A stretch of DNA of 64,000 nucleotides from Mangrovibacter plantisponsor (GCF_003182475.1 NZ_QGTS01000008.1:62001-126000), one strand, 5' to 3'. Counted from the stretch's first letter, positions 45,663 through 58,678 are shown. Notes: a model not told the origin generated them from the letters alone. Numbers and translations: made by a program.

Positions 45663-46619
45663 TTAATCTCCTTTCAGACAGCTCGTGTACTGATGAGACA
45701 AGTGGGTTAAAAACTGCATGTAGCTGTCTTTACCCAACGCGATACCACTTCCTAACGGGTCCAGGGTCCCAATGCGCACCCCTGTACCACGGGCAACGGC
45801 CTCGACAACGGCTGGTCTGAATTGTGGTTCAGCAAAGACACATACCGCCTTTTGCTCAACCAACTCTGTTCTGATGTTATGTAAACGCTGTGCACCCGGT
45901 TGAATTTCAGGGTTTACGGTAAAGTGCCCGAGAGATGTCAGACCGTACTGTTTTTCAAAATAGCCATACGCATCATGAAAAACGAAATACCCCTTCGTTT
46001 TCACCGGTGACAGCTCGTCTGCAATCTGCTTGTCCGTGCGGGCTAATTCTGCCTCAAATTGCTGCAGGTTTGCGTCTAGTTTGGCTTTATTTTTCGGCAT
46101 AAGTTCCACTAATTTATCGTGAATTGCAACCGCTGCCAGTCTTGATATTTCAGGTGAAAGCCAGATATGCATGTTGTACTCACCATGATGGTGATCATCA
46201 TCACCATTTTTGTCATGATGAGCCTCTTCACTATGTCCCTGCTCATGGTCATGATCGTCGTCGTCATCACCTTTCATGAGTAACGGTTTCACCGCTGCCA
46301 GGGTGGACAGAGCGATGTTTTTATCACCCGCCTGTTGAGCCACCGGCTTTTGCATGAAAGCCTCCATTTCTGGGCCAACCCACACTACTAACTCACTGTT
46401 TTTTAATTTTATTATATCGCCGGGTTTCAATGCGTAGTCGTGTGCAGATGCGCCATCCGGGAGTAATACTTCTGTCTTAGTCACCCCATCAGCAATGGCG
46501 GATGCGATAAAACCCAGTGGTTTAATTGAGGTGACAACATCGGCCTGAGCCACTACAGTAGTGCCAGCCCAAAGCGCTACTGTAAAGCTTGCGCAAAGAA
46601 ATGTCTTTTTATGTAACAT
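45663..46619 (-). CDS. znuA: Zinc-binding periplasmic protein ZnuA
   Basis: ZnuA captures Zn2+ in the periplasm for the ZnuBC importer. The 318-residue product has a signal peptide (about 1-26, cleavage after AQA) and the cluster A-I fold. A charged loop rich in His, Asp and Glu (about 119-150) is typical of Zn-specific members. The metal His residues lie in [19 protein letters not shown] and LGHFTVNPE. It is divergent from znuCB, with a Zur operator between. Confidence 0.98.
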   Translation of the reverse strand: MLHKKTFLCASFTVALWAGTTVVAQADVVTSIKPLGFIASAIADGVTKTEVLLPDGASAHDYALKPGDIIKLKNSELVVWVGPEMEAFMQKPVAQQAGDKNIALSTLAAVKPLLMKGDDDDDHDHEQGHSEEAHHDKNGDDDHHHGEYNMHIWLSPEISRLAAVAIHDKLVELMPKNKAKLDANLQQFEAELARTDKQIADELSPVKTKGYFVFHDAYGYFEKQYGLTSLGHFTVNPEIQPGAQRLHNIRTELVEQKAVCVFAEPQFRPAVVEAVARGTGVRIGTLDPLGSGIALGKDSYMQFLTHLSHQYTSCLKGD

Positions 46620-46650
46620 AATGCGTTATTCCATCATCATTTCAGCGAAG

Positions 46651-46671
46651 TTTGTGATATTATAACATTCG
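46651..46671. promoter_or_regulatory. Zur operator between znuA and znuCB
   Basis: The segment tttgtgatattataacattcg closely resembles the Zur site GAAATGTTATANTATAACATTTC, read on the minus strand as CGAATGTTATAATATCACAAA. It lies in the shared znuA/znuC promoter, as in E. coli. Confidence 0.85.
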
Positions 46672-46695
46672 TTAACTTCTGCAACGTTTAAATCC

Positions 46696-47451
46696 ATGAA
46701 CAATCTTGTCTCACTGGAAAACGTGTCGGTGTCATTCGGGCAACGGCGTGTTTTATCAGATATTTCATTCTCCCTTAAGCCCGGGCGCATCCTTACGCTG
46801 TTGGGGCCCAATGGCGCCGGTAAATCCACTCTGGTGCGTGTAGTACTGGGCCTGGTAGCGCCAGATGAAGGAAAAATCAACCGTGACCGCGGGTTGCGCA
46901 TTGGCTATGTCCCACAAAAACTCCACCTGGACGCCACTCTGCCCCTTACCGTGAGCCGGTTTTTGCGCTTACGCCCGGGGGTAAAAAAAGCAGATTTACT
47001 CCCTGCCCTCAAACGGGTTAATGCTGCACATCTGCTTGAAGCGCCTATGCAAAAACTGTCTGGTGGGGAAAACCAGCGGGTTCTGCTGGCAAGGGCTTTG
47101 ATGAATTCACCGCAGTTATTAGTGCTGGATGAACCCACCCAGGGTGTGGATGTGAACGGACAGTTGGCACTCTATAACCTGATTGACCAGTTGCGTAAAG
47201 AGCTGGATTGCGCAGTGCTGATGGTTTCTCATGACCTGCATTTGGTGATGGCGAAAACCGATGACGTGCTGTGCCTTAATCATCATATTTGTTGCTCCGG
47301 CACGCCAGAAAGCGTGTCTATGCACCCAGAGTTTATCGCGATGTTTGGCGCCACAGGAGCGGAACAACTCGCTGTCTACCGCCACCACCATAATCACCGC
47401 CATGATTTACGTGGCCGCATTGTATTACGCAAAGGGAATGGCGCTTCATGA
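46696..47451 (+). CDS. znuC: Zinc ABC transporter ATP-binding protein ZnuC
   Basis: ZnuC is the ATPase of the high-affinity zinc importer. The 251-residue product has the Walker [10 protein letters not shown], the ABC signature [12 protein letters not shown], Walker [13 protein letters not shown] and the switch MVSHDLH. A His-rich C-terminal tail ([10 protein letters not shown]) is typical of ZnuC. Its stop overlaps the znuB start by 4 bases (ATGA). Confidence 0.98.
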   Translation: MNNLVSLENVSVSFGQRRVLSDISFSLKPGRILTLLGPNGAGKSTLVRVVLGLVAPDEGKINRDRGLRIGYVPQKLHLDATLPLTVSRFLRLRPGVKKADLLPALKRVNAAHLLEAPMQKLSGGENQRVLLARALMNSPQLLVLDEPTQGVDVNGQLALYNLIDQLRKELDCAVLMVSHDLHLVMAKTDDVLCLNHHICCSGTPESVSMHPEFIAMFGATGAEQLAVYRHHHNHRHDLRGRIVLRKGNGAS

Positions 47452-48233
47452 TAGAAATTCTTTTACCCGGCTGGATTGCGGGTGTGTTACTGGCCTGTGC
47501 TGCCGGGCCACTGGGGTCGTTTGTCGTCTGGCGGCGGATGTCTTATTTTGGTGACACACTGGCTCACGCATCTTTGCTTGGCGTGGCGTTCGGTTTATTG
47601 CTCAATGTCAGCCCATTCTATGCAGTTATCGCCGTAACACTGGTGCTTGCGGCAGGGTTAGTCTGGCTTGAGAAACGCCAGCATCTTGCTGTTGATACTT
47701 TACTCGGCATCCTTGCACACAGTGCCCTGTCGTTAGGCCTGGTTGTGGTCAGCCTGATGGCAAATGTCCGGGTCGATTTAATGGCCTACCTGTTTGGTGA
47801 TTTATTGGCAGTCACCCCAACAGATTTAGTGACGATTGCACTTGGCGTGTGTGTCGTTATTGGACTACTTTGCTGGCAATGGCGCAGCTTGCTGGCTATG
47901 ACTATCAGCCCTGAACTGGCATTTGTCGATGGTGTACGTATCCAGCGGGTAAAGCTGATGCTGATGCTGGTTACCGCGCTAACGATAGGTGTTTCCATGA
48001 AGTTCGTCGGCGCACTAATTATTACATCACTGCTGATTATTCCGGCTGCAACTGGCCGCCGCTTTGCACGCACTCCGGAGCAAATGGCAGGTTATGCCGT
48101 ACTGGTGGGCATTCTGGCGGTTACTGGCGGCCTGGCTTTTTCTGCTTTCTATGACACCCCGGCCGGGCCTTCAGTAGTGTTAAGCGCTGCCTGCCTGTTC
48201 ATGCTCAGCATGATGAAAAAGACTGCGGTGTAA
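47448..48233 (+). CDS. znuB: Zinc ABC transporter permease ZnuB
   Basis: ZnuB is the membrane channel of the zinc importer. The 261-residue product equals E. coli and shows about eight hydrophobic helices in the ABC-3 permease pattern, with [14 protein letters not shown] and [19 protein letters not shown]. It is translationally coupled to znuC. Confidence 0.98.
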   Translation: MIEILLPGWIAGVLLACAAGPLGSFVVWRRMSYFGDTLAHASLLGVAFGLLLNVSPFYAVIAVTLVLAAGLVWLEKRQHLAVDTLLGILAHSALSLGLVVVSLMANVRVDLMAYLFGDLLAVTPTDLVTIALGVCVVIGLLCWQWRSLLAMTISPELAFVDGVRIQRVKLMLMLVTALTIGVSMKFVGALIITSLLIIPAATGRRFARTPEQMAGYAVLVGILAVTGGLAFSAFYDTPAGPSVVLSAACLFMLSMMKKTAV

Positions 48234-48253
48234 TTGCGGTTCCAGTGAATAAT

Positions 48254-48288
48254 AAAGCCCCTGCACGGTTTTACCCGGCAGGGGCTTT
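48254..48288. terminator. Bidirectional terminator between znuB and ruvB
   Basis: aaagcccctgc / gcaggggcttt, an 11-bp perfect stem with A and T flanks, between the convergent ends of znuB and ruvB. Confidence 0.9.
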
Positions 48289-48336
48289 ATTGTACTGGCC
48301 AGTTGGTGCTGGTTTGTGAATACGCACCACTGATAA

Positions 48337-49347
48337 TCAGCCGTTTTCCGGTGGAGTAATCCCGAAGTGCTGCCAGGCACGGTTTGTCGCCATACGCCCG
48401 CGTGGTGTACGTTGAATAAACCCTTGCTGAATCAGATAGGGTTCAAGAACGTCTTCGATGGTTTCGCGCTCTTCACCAATCGCTGCGGCCAGGTTATCCA
48501 GCCCGACCGGGCCACCCATAAATTTGTCGATAATTGCCAGCAGCAATTTACGGTCCATATAGTCAAAACCATGGACATCAACATTCAGCATATCCAGCGC
48601 CTGGCTCGCGACATCAGCGCTGATCACTCCGTTATGGCGCACTTCTGCGTAATCTCTTACCCGGCGTAGTAACCGGTTAGCGATACGGGGTGTTCCTCGC
48701 GCCCTGCGTGCCAGCTCCAGTGCAGCATCTGCCGCCATATCCAGCCCCATAAACCCGGCGCTACGGGCGACGATATGTTGCAGGTCATTTACCTGATAAA
48801 ATTCCAGGCGCTGCACTATCCCGAAACGGTCACGTAAAGGCGAAGTCAGCGACCCGGCCCGCGTGGTTGCCCCCACCAGTGTAAAGGGTGGCAAATCAAT
48901 CTTGATTGAACGAGCAGCCGGCCCTTCACCTATCATGATATCGAGCTGGTAGTCTTCCATTGCCGGGTACAGTACTTCTTCCACCACCGGAGAAAGGCGG
49001 TGGATTTCATCGATAAACAACACATCGTTGGGTTCGAGATTAGTCAGCATCGCCGCCAGGTCGCCAGCTTTTTCAAGCACAGGCCCGGAAGTAGTACGTA
49101 AATTCACGCCCATTTCGTTCGCCACGATATTTGCCAGCGTGGTTTTCCCAAGCCCCGGCGGGCCAAAAATCAGCAGATGGTCGAGCGCATCGCCACGCAA
49201 ACGCGCCGCTTCAATAAAAATCTCCATCTGCTTGCGCACTTCAGGCTGACCAACATATTCCTGCAGCATTTTAGGGCGGATCGCCCTGTCGATGTTGTCT
49301 TCCGGGCCCTGGTTGTCTGGCGAAACCAGACGGTCGGCTTCAATCAT
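48337..49347 (-). CDS. ruvB: Holliday junction branch-migration ATPase RuvB
   Basis: RuvB is the hexameric AAA+ motor that drives branch migration with RuvA. The 336-residue product equals E. coli. Walker A is [11 protein letters not shown], Walker [10 protein letters not shown], and sensor and arginine-finger segments lie in [19 protein letters not shown] winged-helix DNA-binding domain is at the C-terminus. It follows ruvA by 8 bases and is driven by the SOS-controlled ruvA promoter. Confidence 0.98.
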   Translation of the reverse strand: MIEADRLVSPDNQGPEDNIDRAIRPKMLQEYVGQPEVRKQMEIFIEAARLRGDALDHLLIFGPPGLGKTTLANIVANEMGVNLRTTSGPVLEKAGDLAAMLTNLEPNDVLFIDEIHRLSPVVEEVLYPAMEDYQLDIMIGEGPAARSIKIDLPPFTLVGATTRAGSLTSPLRDRFGIVQRLEFYQVNDLQHIVARSAGFMGLDMAADAALELARRARGTPRIANRLLRRVRDYAEVRHNGVISADVASQALDMLNVDVHGFDYMDRKLLLAIIDKFMGGPVGLDNLAAAIGEERETIEDVLEPYLIQQGFIQRTPRGRMATNRAWQHFGITPPENG

Positions 49348-49355
49348 TGTTTACC

Positions 49356-49967
49356 TCACAGCACTGCGCGCAACGCTTCACGAATCAGTGTTTCACTGTT
49401 CGCGCCAGATGTTGCCACTTTCGAAACCATACGGCTTGCTTCCTGAGGTTTATAACCCAAAGCCACCAGTGCGGCTACGGCTTCAGCTTCAGCGTCATCG
49501 GCTGCGGCACTCGCAGGCGCACTCAAGACCAAATCAGCCGCAGGGGTAAACAGGTCACCGTGCATGCCTTTAAAGCGGTCTTTCATTTCAACCACCAGGC
49601 GTTCTGCTGTTTTTTTACCGATACCGGGAAGCTTCACTAACGAAGCGGGTTCTTCCCGTTCAACAGCATTCACAAACTGCTGTGCCGACATCCCTGATAA
49701 AATAGCCAGCGCCAGTTTCGGCCCAACACCATTTACTTTGATTAGCTCACGAAACAGTGTGCGTTCCTGCTTATTATTAAACCCAAACAGTAGTTGCGCA
49801 TCTTCTCGTACCACAAAGTGCGTAAACACCACCGCTTCTTTACCTACTTCAGGCAGCTCATAGAAGCAGGTCATTGGCATGTGGATTTCGTAACCCACGC
49901 CACCTGTCTCCAGCAATACCTGAGGCGGTTGCTTTTCCAGCACAATCCCTCTGAGTCGGCCTATCAC
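49356..49967 (-). CDS. ruvA: Holliday junction recognition protein RuvA
   Basis: RuvA binds four-way junctions as a tetramer and recruits RuvB. The 203-residue product equals E. coli. It has an OB fold at the N-terminus, two helix-hairpin-helix motifs ([13 protein letters not shown] and [13 protein letters not shown]) and a C-terminal RuvB-binding domain ([15 protein letters not shown]). A LexA box lies 57 bases upstream. Confidence 0.98.
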   Translation of the reverse strand: MIGRLRGIVLEKQPPQVLLETGGVGYEIHMPMTCFYELPEVGKEAVVFTHFVVREDAQLLFGFNNKQERTLFRELIKVNGVGPKLALAILSGMSAQQFVNAVEREEPASLVKLPGIGKKTAERLVVEMKDRFKGMHGDLFTPAADLVLSAPASAAADDAEAEAVAALVALGYKPQEASRMVSKVATSGANSETLIREALRAVL

Positions 49968-50014
49968 ACTTTGCTCCTGATCTTTATTGGACGGAATTAA
50001 CGGTACCTATAATA

Positions 50015-50042
50015 TAAAAAAGGCTGGATAAATATCCAGCCT
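50015..50042 (-). terminator. Terminator after ruvC
   Basis: On the minus strand AGGCTGGATA-TT-TATCCAGCCT, a perfect 10-bp stem, is followed by TTTTTTATATT, 4 bases after the ruvC stop. The same bases hold the LexA box of ruvA. Confidence 0.85.
50024..50039 (-). promoter_or_regulatory. LexA (SOS) box of ruvAB
   Basis: CTGGATATTTATCCAG on the minus strand is nearly identical to the E. coli ruvAB operator CTGGATATCTATCCAG and lies 57 bases before the ruvA start. Confidence 0.85.
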
Positions 50043-50045
50043 GAT

Positions 50046-50567
50046 TTACCGCAACCTGCCTCGCGCCAAATTTAGCCTCGCTGAACCAGCCTGAATCGCA
50101 TTCTGGCTGATATGGCAATGCGTAATGGCAATCGCCAGGGCATCCGCGGCATCCGCCTGCGGGTTAGAAGGCAGGTTGAGTAACCTGCGCACCATGTGCT
50201 GAACCTGCGCTTTCTCGGCACTACCAATCCCTGTTACCGTTTGTTTAACCTGCCTTGCAGCATATTCAAACACCGGTAAGTCATGGTTAACAGCAGCAAC
50301 AATTGCCACCCCGCGTGCCTGCCCCAGTTTTAAAGCTGAGTCGGCGTTTTTTGCCATAAAGACTTGCTCAATGGCGAAATAATCCGGGGCAAACTGGGTG
50401 ATAATTTCGCTGACGCCAGCGTAAATCAGTTTCAGCCGTGACGGGAGGTCTGTCACCTGAGTGCGGATGCATCCGCTACCCAGGTAACTCAGTTGCCGCC
50501 CCGTCTGGCGTATTACGCCATAGCCAGTAATGCGGGAGCCAGGATCAATACCCAGAATAATGGACAT
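50046..50567 (-). CDS. ruvC: Holliday junction resolvase RuvC
   Basis: RuvC cuts Holliday junctions symmetrically. The 173-residue product equals E. coli. The four catalytic acids are visible in GIDPGS (Asp7), FAIEQVFM (Glu66) and [13 protein letters not shown] (two Asp). The start at 50567 has GGAGGCGGGTG upstream; an 11-codon extension is rejected. It is the last gene of the aspS-nudB-yebC-ruvC run. yebB, between ruvC and ruvA in E. coli, is absent. Confidence 0.97.
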   Translation of the reverse strand: MSIILGIDPGSRITGYGVIRQTGRQLSYLGSGCIRTQVTDLPSRLKLIYAGVSEIITQFAPDYFAIEQVFMAKNADSALKLGQARGVAIVAAVNHDLPVFEYAARQVKQTVTGIGSAEKAQVQHMVRRLLNLPSNPQADAADALAIAITHCHISQNAIQAGSARLNLARGRLR

Positions 50568-50603
50568 CACCCGCCTCCGGCATATGGCGTGCTGGTGCAA
50601 TAA

Positions 50604-51344
50604 TCAAAGGGTCGCCGCGACTTCGTCGGAGATCTCACCGTTGTGGTAGACTTCCTGCACGTCATCGCAGTCTTCCAGCATATCGATAAGGCGCAGCAAT
50701 TTCGGTGCTGTGTCTTCATCCATATCCGCTTTGGTCGACGGGATCATTGCAACTTCAGCAGCATCGGCTTTCAGGCCTGCCGCTTCCAGTGCATCACGCA
50801 CAGCGCCCATTTCTTCCCAGGCAGTGTAAACATCGACAGCACCATCATCGTATGCGACAACATCTTCCGCACCTGCTTCCAACGCTGCTTCCATAATGGT
50901 GTCTTCGTCACCTGCTTCAAAAGAGATAACCCCTTTTTTGCTGAACAGGTAAGCAACCGAACCATCAGTACCCAGGTTACCACCGGTTTTAGTGAAAGCA
51001 TGACGCACTTCGGCAACCGTACGGTTACGGTTGTCACTCAGGCATTCAACCATAACGGCTGTACCGCCAGGGCCGTAACCTTCATAAATGATGGTTTCCA
51101 TGTTTGCGTCGTCATCGCCACCCACGCCACGCTGAATCGCGCGGTTTAAGGTGTCGCGCGTCATGTTGTTTGCCAGCGCTTTATCAACAGCAGCACGCAA
51201 ACGCGGGTTAGACCCCGGATCGCCGCCACCCAAACGGGCAGCCGTAACCAGCTCGCGAATAATTTTGGTAAAAATTTTACCGCGTTTGGCATCCTGTGCC
51301 GCTTTGCGGTGCTTCGTGTTGGCCCATTTACTATGACCTGCCAT
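50604..51344 (-). CDS. yebC: YebC/TACO1-family translation-associated protein
   Basis: This 246-residue protein has the YebC family signature start [22 protein letters not shown] and the conserved [20 protein letters not shown] and [13 protein letters not shown] segments. Family members aid translation through proline stretches (TACO1) or have been described as regulators. The start at 51344 matches E. coli; the 4-codon extension is not needed. It lies 23 bases after nudB and 36 before ruvC. Confidence 0.97.
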   Translation of the reverse strand: MAGHSKWANTKHRKAAQDAKRGKIFTKIIRELVTAARLGGGDPGSNPRLRAAVDKALANNMTRDTLNRAIQRGVGGDDDANMETIIYEGYGPGGTAVMVECLSDNRNRTVAEVRHAFTKTGGNLGTDGSVAYLFSKKGVISFEAGDEDTIMEAALEAGAEDVVAYDDGAVDVYTAWEEMGAVRDALEAAGLKADAAEVAMIPSTKADMDEDTAPKLLRLIDMLEDCDDVQEVYHNGEISDEVAATL

Positions 51345-51367
51345 AACTTTCTCCAAAAACGCCTTAT

Positions 51368-51811
51368 TCAGGCGGCATCGATTACAAACTCTTCAATCGC
51401 CTGCCGGTTACTCCAGGACTTAGTGAGTACCGCTGCATCTGCCGCGCTCACCCATTTCCAGTCAAGATGTTCTGAAATCACAACAGACCGTTCGTGGGGC
51501 AGAGCCAGGCAGAACCATGACTCTACATTGCGCACAATGCCCGGGGCATAGCGATGACGTAAATGTGTAAATATTTCAAACTCCACACGCCGCTGGCAGT
51601 CGATCAAGGCCAGTTGCTCACTGGCAACATCAATGGCGACCTCTTCCTTTACTTCGCGAAGTGCGGCATCCACGGCGCTTTCCCCCTCTTCCAGGCTGCC
51701 TGTCACAGACTGCCAGAATGTGGGGTCATCACGCCGTTGTAACATTAACACCCGGCCAGTGTCCTGGGCATAGATCACCACCAGAACAGAGACAGGCCGT
51801 TTAAATGCCAT
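51368..51811 (-). CDS. nudB: Dihydroneopterin triphosphate diphosphatase
   Basis: NudB hydrolyses dihydroneopterin triphosphate in folate synthesis. It is a 147-residue Nudix enzyme (E. coli 150) with the Nudix box [20 protein letters not shown]. The start lies one base after the aspS stop, with its ribosome site GGAGAA inside the aspS 3' end, so translation is coupled to aspS. Confidence 0.97.
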   Translation of the reverse strand: MAFKRPVSVLVVIYAQDTGRVLMLQRRDDPTFWQSVTGSLEEGESAVDAALREVKEEVAIDVASEQLALIDCQRRVEFEIFTHLRHRYAPGIVRNVESWFCLALPHERSVVISEHLDWKWVSAADAAVLTKSWSNRQAIEEFVIDAA

Positions 51812-51812
51812 G

Positions 51813-53591
51813 TTACTTATTCTCCTGAGCGTTCTTTTTCACCACTTGCAGGCTTAACTCTTCCAGGGCGGCCGGGTTAGCGAAGCTGGGTGCCTCAGTC
51901 ATCAGGCATGCTGCGGCTGTCGTTTTCGGGAACGCGATTACATCACGAATATTTTCCGTCCCGGTCAGCAACATGGTCAGGCGATCAAGGCCAAATGCCA
52001 GGCCAGCATGAGGAGGCGTACCATATTTCAGTGCATCCAGCAGGAAGCCAAATTTTTCGCGCTGTTCATGCTCATTGATACCCAAAATTCCAAATACGGT
52101 TTGCTGCATTTCACCATTATGAATACGCACTGAACCACCACCCACTTCATAGCCGTTGATAACCATATCGTAAGCATTGGCAATCGCGGTTTCTGGTGCG
52201 GTTTTCAGTTCAGCCGGAGACATATCACGCGGCGAGGTAAACGGATGGTGCATGGCAGCCAGACCACCTTCGCCATCTTCTTCAAACATGGGGAAGTCGA
52301 TAACCCATAGCGGGGCCCAGGCTTTGTCGTCGGTGATTTGCAGGTCTTTACCTACTTTAAGGCGCAGCGCACCCATGGCGTCAGAAACGGTACGGGCTTT
52401 ATCAGCACCGAAGAAAATCATGTCACCGTCCTGCGCCCTAGTGCGGGTGAGGATGGCTTCAATAATTTCTGCCGTTAAGAATTTAGCCACCGGGCTATTA
52501 ATGCCTTCAGGACCGGCATCACGCTGGTTAACTTTGATATACGCCAGGCCTTTGGCACCGTAGATCTCAACAAATTTACCGTATTCATCAATTTGTTTAC
52601 GGGTCAGGTGTGCGCCGCCTGGAACACGCAATGCCGCAACACGGCCTTTGGCGTCATTGGCCGGGCCTGCGAACACTTTAAATTCAACAGATTTTACCAG
52701 GTCCGCAACATCAACCAGTTCCATTGGATTGCGCAGGTCTGGCTTATCAGAGCCGTAGCGCCGGTCTGCCTCAGCAAATGTCATGACCGGGAAATCACCC
52801 AGGTCAACACCTTTGATTTCCAGCCATAACTTACGGATCATCGCTTCCATAGTTTCGCGCACTTGCTCTGCGGACAGGAAGGAGGTTTCCACATCAATTT
52901 GGGTAAACTCAGGCTGGCGGTCAGCACGCAGGTCTTCGTCGCGGAAGCATTTAACAATTTGATAGTAGCGATCGAAGCCAGACATCATCAGCAGCTGTTT
53001 GAACAACTGGGGAGATTGCGGCAACGCGTAAAACTTCCCTTTATGAACGCGGCTGGGAACCAGGTAGTCACGCGCACCTTCCGGGGTAGCTTTGGTCAGC
53101 ATTGGCGTTTCGATATCCAAAAACCCGTGCTCATCCATAAACCGGCGCACAAAACTGGTGATTTTGGCACGAGTTTTCAGGCGTTGTGCCATTTCCGGAC
53201 GGCGTAAGTCCAGATAGCGGTATTTCAGACGCGCTTCTTCAGTATTGACCTGATTGGAGTCCAGCGGAAGTGGTTCTGAGCGGTTGATGATATTGAGGTC
53301 AGTGGCAAATACTTCCACTTCGCCAGTTGCCATATCACGGTTTACGTTCTTTTCATCACGCGCGCGAACAACACCCGTAACCTGAATGCAGAACTCATTA
53401 CGCAGTTCAGCCGCAGCACCAAAGGCCTGCTGGCGATCCGGGTCGAAGAAAACCTGCACGATGCCTTCACGGTCGCGCATATCAATAAAAATAAGACTAC
53501 CGAGATCGCGACGGCGATTAACCCAACCACACAGTGTTACCTGCTGCCCAACATGGGACAGATTGAGCTGCCCACAATAATCTGTACGCAT
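51813..53591 (-). CDS. aspS: Aspartyl-tRNA synthetase
   Basis: AspS charges tRNA-Asp. The 592-residue product (E. coli 590) has the N-terminal OB anticodon-binding domain (about 1-105). The class II catalytic core has motif 2 ([16 protein letters not shown]) and motif 3 ([13 protein letters not shown]), with the bacterial GAD insertion domain between. The ATG at 53591 gives [16 protein letters not shown] as in E. coli; the 27-codon upstream extension is rejected. First gene of the aspS-nudB-yebC-ruvC run. Confidence 0.98.
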   Translation of the reverse strand: MRTDYCGQLNLSHVGQQVTLCGWVNRRRDLGSLIFIDMRDREGIVQVFFDPDRQQAFGAAAELRNEFCIQVTGVVRARDEKNVNRDMATGEVEVFATDLNIINRSEPLPLDSNQVNTEEARLKYRYLDLRRPEMAQRLKTRAKITSFVRRFMDEHGFLDIETPMLTKATPEGARDYLVPSRVHKGKFYALPQSPQLFKQLLMMSGFDRYYQIVKCFRDEDLRADRQPEFTQIDVETSFLSAEQVRETMEAMIRKLWLEIKGVDLGDFPVMTFAEADRRYGSDKPDLRNPMELVDVADLVKSVEFKVFAGPANDAKGRVAALRVPGGAHLTRKQIDEYGKFVEIYGAKGLAYIKVNQRDAGPEGINSPVAKFLTAEIIEAILTRTRAQDGDMIFFGADKARTVSDAMGALRLKVGKDLQITDDKAWAPLWVIDFPMFEEDGEGGLAAMHHPFTSPRDMSPAELKTAPETAIANAYDMVINGYEVGGGSVRIHNGEMQQTVFGILGINEHEQREKFGFLLDALKYGTPPHAGLAFGLDRLTMLLTGTENIRDVIAFPKTTAAACLMTEAPSFANPAALEELSLQVVKKNAQENK

Positions 53592-53909
53592 GAGATATCC
53601 CTTAACTTCGCTGCGCCGGTACTGCTTTTCAGTTAGAGAAAAACGCCCCGCAGCGTTGGCTGATAGCCACAACTGGATGAAAAAAGGCGGCTATTATACT
53701 GGAAATTCCGCCTGCCGATAAGCCCATCGCACCCTGGCTGATTGATTGCTGTGCGCGGGCTTGCATCTGTGGGCTAAATTTAACAAAAATAACTAGCCGG
53801 GTAACGGCATTAACACGTAAGGTGCCATTCTTTGTAACTTTTGCCACAACCGGTTACCCTGCGTAAATTCATACGCCCCATTGCAAGGCTAAGCAGGTGC
53901 TAAACAGTT
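53592..53909. other. Divergent promoter region between aspS and yecE
   Basis: In this 318-base spacer I see no gene, repeat or hairpin. It must hold the aspS and yecE promoters. yecD, which E. coli has here, is absent, and no fragment of it is recognisable. Confidence 0.55.
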
Positions 53910-54728
53910 ATGTTGTATATTGGTTTACCCCAGTGGTCACACCCTAAGTGGCGGCAATGGGGTATTACATCACTGGAAGAGTATGCGCGTTATTTCAACT
54001 GTGTTGAAGGCAACACCACGCTGTATGCTGTTCCTTCTGCAGAAACCGTTATGCGCTGGCGGGCAATGAGCCACGATGACTTCCGCTTTTGTTTCAAATT
54101 CCCGGCCACTATCAGCCACCAGGCGGCACTACGCGATTGCGCAAGTTTGACGCAGGAATTTTTGCAACGAATGGAGCCACTGGCAGAGCGTGTCGCTCAA
54201 TACTGGCTGCAACTCCCGGCGGCTTTTTCTCCCCGGGATTTACCTGCCTTATGGGCGTTTCTTGGCGCCTTACCGCAGGGTTTCAACTGGGGCGTTGAAG
54301 TACGCCACCCGGCGTTTTTCGAAAAAGGCGATGCAGAACGGGCATTAAACCAGGGGCTGCATGCCCGGGGCGTAAACCGGGTAATCCTCGACAGTAGACC
54401 AGTGCATTCAGCCACAGCCTCAACCCCTGCTATGGTGGAAGCGCAGCGCAAAAAACCACGGCTTCCGGTTCATGCGGTGCTAACCGGAACCATGCCTGTT
54501 GTGCGGTTCATCGCCAGTGATGATATGCCGCAAAGCGCTGGTTTGTTCAATAACTGGATTAACCGCCTGTCTGGCTGGTCTGCAGACCATAACCCATTCT
54601 TGTTTTTGCACACCCCGGATATTGGTGAAGTTCACCAAATTGTGACGACGTTATTACCCGAACTCCAGCGCCTGGCGCCCGGTTTCACACCACCACCCGC
54701 GCAACCGGAACAGTCCACCTTGTTTTGA
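53910..54728 (+). CDS. yecE: YecE family protein (DUF72)
   Basis: The 272-residue product equals E. coli YecE. This DUF72 TIM-barrel-like family is widespread and has no settled function. Typical segments are LYIGLPQWSHPKWR, FNCVEGNTTLYAVPS, CFKFPATISH and GVEVRHPAFF. There is no signal or membrane segment, so it is cytoplasmic. yecN follows 78 bases later on the same strand. Confidence 0.95.
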   Translation: MLYIGLPQWSHPKWRQWGITSLEEYARYFNCVEGNTTLYAVPSAETVMRWRAMSHDDFRFCFKFPATISHQAALRDCASLTQEFLQRMEPLAERVAQYWLQLPAAFSPRDLPALWAFLGALPQGFNWGVEVRHPAFFEKGDAERALNQGLHARGVNRVILDSRPVHSATASTPAMVEAQRKKPRLPVHAVLTGTMPVVRFIASDDMPQSAGLFNNWINRLSGWSADHNPFLFLHTPDIGEVHQIVTTLLPELQRLAPGFTPPPAQPEQSTLF

Positions 54729-54806
54729 TAGCCTGGCGACAGACCAGCACGTTCAGGCTATTATTGTTTCAGCTCACGTAAGGTTGGGCAAAAAAATGGA
54801 GTTTTT

Positions 54807-55202
54807 ATGGTCAGCGCACTGTATGCAGTTCTTGGCGCGTTATTGTTGCTTAAGTTGTCTGTTGATGTAGTCAGAATTCGCGTGCAGTACCATGTTGCCT
54901 ATGGTGACGGGGGTTTTTCTGAACTGCAAAGCGCCATTCGCGTACATGGCAATGCAGTAGAGTACATTCCCGTCGGGCTTATCTTGTTGCTCTTTTTCGA
55001 AATGAATGGCGCTGCCTACTGGATGGTGCATGCATGCGGCAGCATTTTGCTTATTGGGCGAATCATGCATTACTACGGCTACCGGCACCGGCTTTTCCCC
55101 TGGCGCAGGGCGGGCATGGCCTGTACCTGGCACTCTTTAGTGTTAATGGTGCTCGGTAATCTGTGGTTTATGCCATGGGAGTTGGTTTTCTCGTTCCGTT
55201 AA
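54807..55202 (+). CDS. yecN: MAPEG-family membrane protein YecN
   Basis: This 131-residue membrane protein of the MAPEG (eicosanoid/glutathione metabolism) family equals E. coli YecN in length. It has about four hydrophobic helices and the family-like AIRVHGNAVEYIPVGLILL segment. The bacterial role is unknown. GGAG precedes the ATG. Confidence 0.94.
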   Translation: MVSALYAVLGALLLLKLSVDVVRIRVQYHVAYGDGGFSELQSAIRVHGNAVEYIPVGLILLLFFEMNGAAYWMVHACGSILLIGRIMHYYGYRHRLFPWRRAGMACTWHSLVLMVLGNLWFMPWELVFSFR

Positions 55203-56953
<1,751 letters not shown>

Positions 56954-57040
56954 CATCCAGCAGCGATTTTATCCGTCCATAAAAAAACGCGCCCGGTTTT
57001 ACTCCGTAGCGCGTTTTCTTTTTTATTGCAAAGCGGTCAG

Positions 57041-58678
57041 TCAGATAGCGATATCCACCACCAGTTCATCTTCTACCAGTTCACCTTCTGGCGATGGAGC
57101 AGCCTGGTTAACCGGGGTGGTGTTATGCACCAGCTCCAGCACATCACTGGTGTAATCCAGAATGTGCTCCGCCATCGCACTGTCTTCATCCAGTTGGTGG
57201 CCAAGAGAAGGCAACATGGCTTTCAGTTTTACCTGCCAGTCTGCACTCAGCATTTTGTCGGCAAACAAGCTACGCATTACATCAAGCATAATAGGTGCAG
57301 AAGTTGAAGCACCGGGAGAAGCGCCCAATAAAGCCGCTACCGTACCCTGTTTGTCGCTCACCACTTCCGTTCCCAGCCGTAATACACCGCCTTTTTTCGT
57401 GTCCCGCTCAATAACCTGAACACGCTGGCCTGCCTGCCACAAGCGCCAGTCTTCTTTCTGTGCTTGTGGATAATATTCACGTAACGCTGCCAGGCGATCT
57501 TTATCAGACTGCACTACCTGCCCGACCAGGTATTTCACAAGACTGAAATTATCAAGCCCAACATGCACCATCGGCATCAGGTTGGATGGCCGGGTTGATG
57601 ACGGCAAATCCCACAGCGAGCCATTTTTCAGGAAACGCGTGGAGAAAGTGGCGAATGGGCCGAACAACAGAACCCGTTTACCATCCAGTACACGGGTATC
57701 AATATGCGGAACAGACATAGGCGGAGCACCAACAGAGGCTTTCCCATAGACCTTCGCCAGGTGTTTGTTGACCACTTCAGGCTTGTCGCACACTAAAAAT
57801 TGCCCGCCTACCGGGAAGCCCGCATATGCTTTCGCTTCAGGAATACCCGATTTTTGCAGCAGTTTGAGTGCCGCGCCACCAGCGCCAATGAAAACAGCTT
57901 TTGCTTTCACCCGGTGTGATGTTTTGCTGGCTTTATCAAGCAGGGTCACCGTCCAGCTATTATCAGGGTTACGGTGTAAATCCCGCACTTCAGTTCCCAG
58001 GCGTAAATGGAAATTGGCTTTTTTCTTCAGTGAAGCAACCAGTTGGCGGGTAATTTCGCCGAAGTTGACATCAGTGCCACCTTCCGTACAGGTTGCGGCA
58101 ACTGGCTGAGCAGCATCGCGCCCTTCCATGACCAGCGGTGCCCAGGTTTTAATTTGTTCGTGATTTTCTGAATAAGACATTCCACGAAACAGAACGCGGT
58201 CCTTCAGTGCTGCATAACGGGCCCGCAGGAAATTAACGTTATCCTGCCCCCAAACAAAACTGACGTGAGGGACACTGCGAATAAAGGAACGCGGGTTTTG
58301 CAACACACCCTGCCGAACCTGCCAGGCCCAGAACTGGCGTGAAATCTGAAACGCTTCGTTGATATCAACAGCTTTTTTGGTGCTGACTGCGCCGTTTTTA
58401 TCAACCGGCGTGTAGTTCAGTTCCATTAGCGCGGAGTGCCCTGTACCGGCATTATTCCAGCCATTGGAGCTTTCCTGAGCCACATTATCCAGACGTTCTA
58501 CCATAGTGATAGACCAGTCTGGCTCAAGCTCCTGCAAATAGGTGCCCAGCGTGGCGCTCATAATGCCGCCACCAATAAGCAAAACATCTATTTCCTGCAT
58601 TTTTGTTGCAGTGGCAGAGGAAGCCAATCCGTTGTTCCCTGTCCCCGGCTCATATTGCCCGGCAGCGATTTTTTTCAT
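57041..58678 (-). CDS. mqo: Malate:quinone oxidoreductase
   Basis: Mqo oxidises malate to oxaloacetate and passes electrons to quinone, as a peripheral membrane FAD enzyme of the TCA cycle. The 545-residue product (E. coli 548) has the FAD motif [15 protein letters not shown] at about residues 31-45 and the family segments [20 protein letters not shown] and [16 protein letters not shown]. The N-terminal 30 residues are poorly conserved. Here it occupies the cmoB-cutC interval, where E. coli has torZ-torY; E. coli mqo is elsewhere. An inverted repeat lies about 108 bp upstream. Confidence 0.96.
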   Translation of the reverse strand: MKKIAAGQYEPGTGNNGLASSATATKMQEIDVLLIGGGIMSATLGTYLQELEPDWSITMVERLDNVAQESSNGWNNAGTGHSALMELNYTPVDKNGAVSTKKAVDINEAFQISRQFWAWQVRQGVLQNPRSFIRSVPHVSFVWGQDNVNFLRARYAALKDRVLFRGMSYSENHEQIKTWAPLVMEGRDAAQPVAATCTEGGTDVNFGEITRQLVASLKKKANFHLRLGTEVRDLHRNPDNSWTVTLLDKASKTSHRVKAKAVFIGAGGAALKLLQKSGIPEAKAYAGFPVGGQFLVCDKPEVVNKHLAKVYGKASVGAPPMSVPHIDTRVLDGKRVLLFGPFATFSTRFLKNGSLWDLPSSTRPSNLMPMVHVGLDNFSLVKYLVGQVVQSDKDRLAALREYYPQAQKEDWRLWQAGQRVQVIERDTKKGGVLRLGTEVVSDKQGTVAALLGASPGASTSAPIMLDVMRSLFADKMLSADWQVKLKAMLPSLGHQLDEDSAMAEHILDYTSDVLELVHNTTPVNQAAPSPEGELVEDELVVDIAI

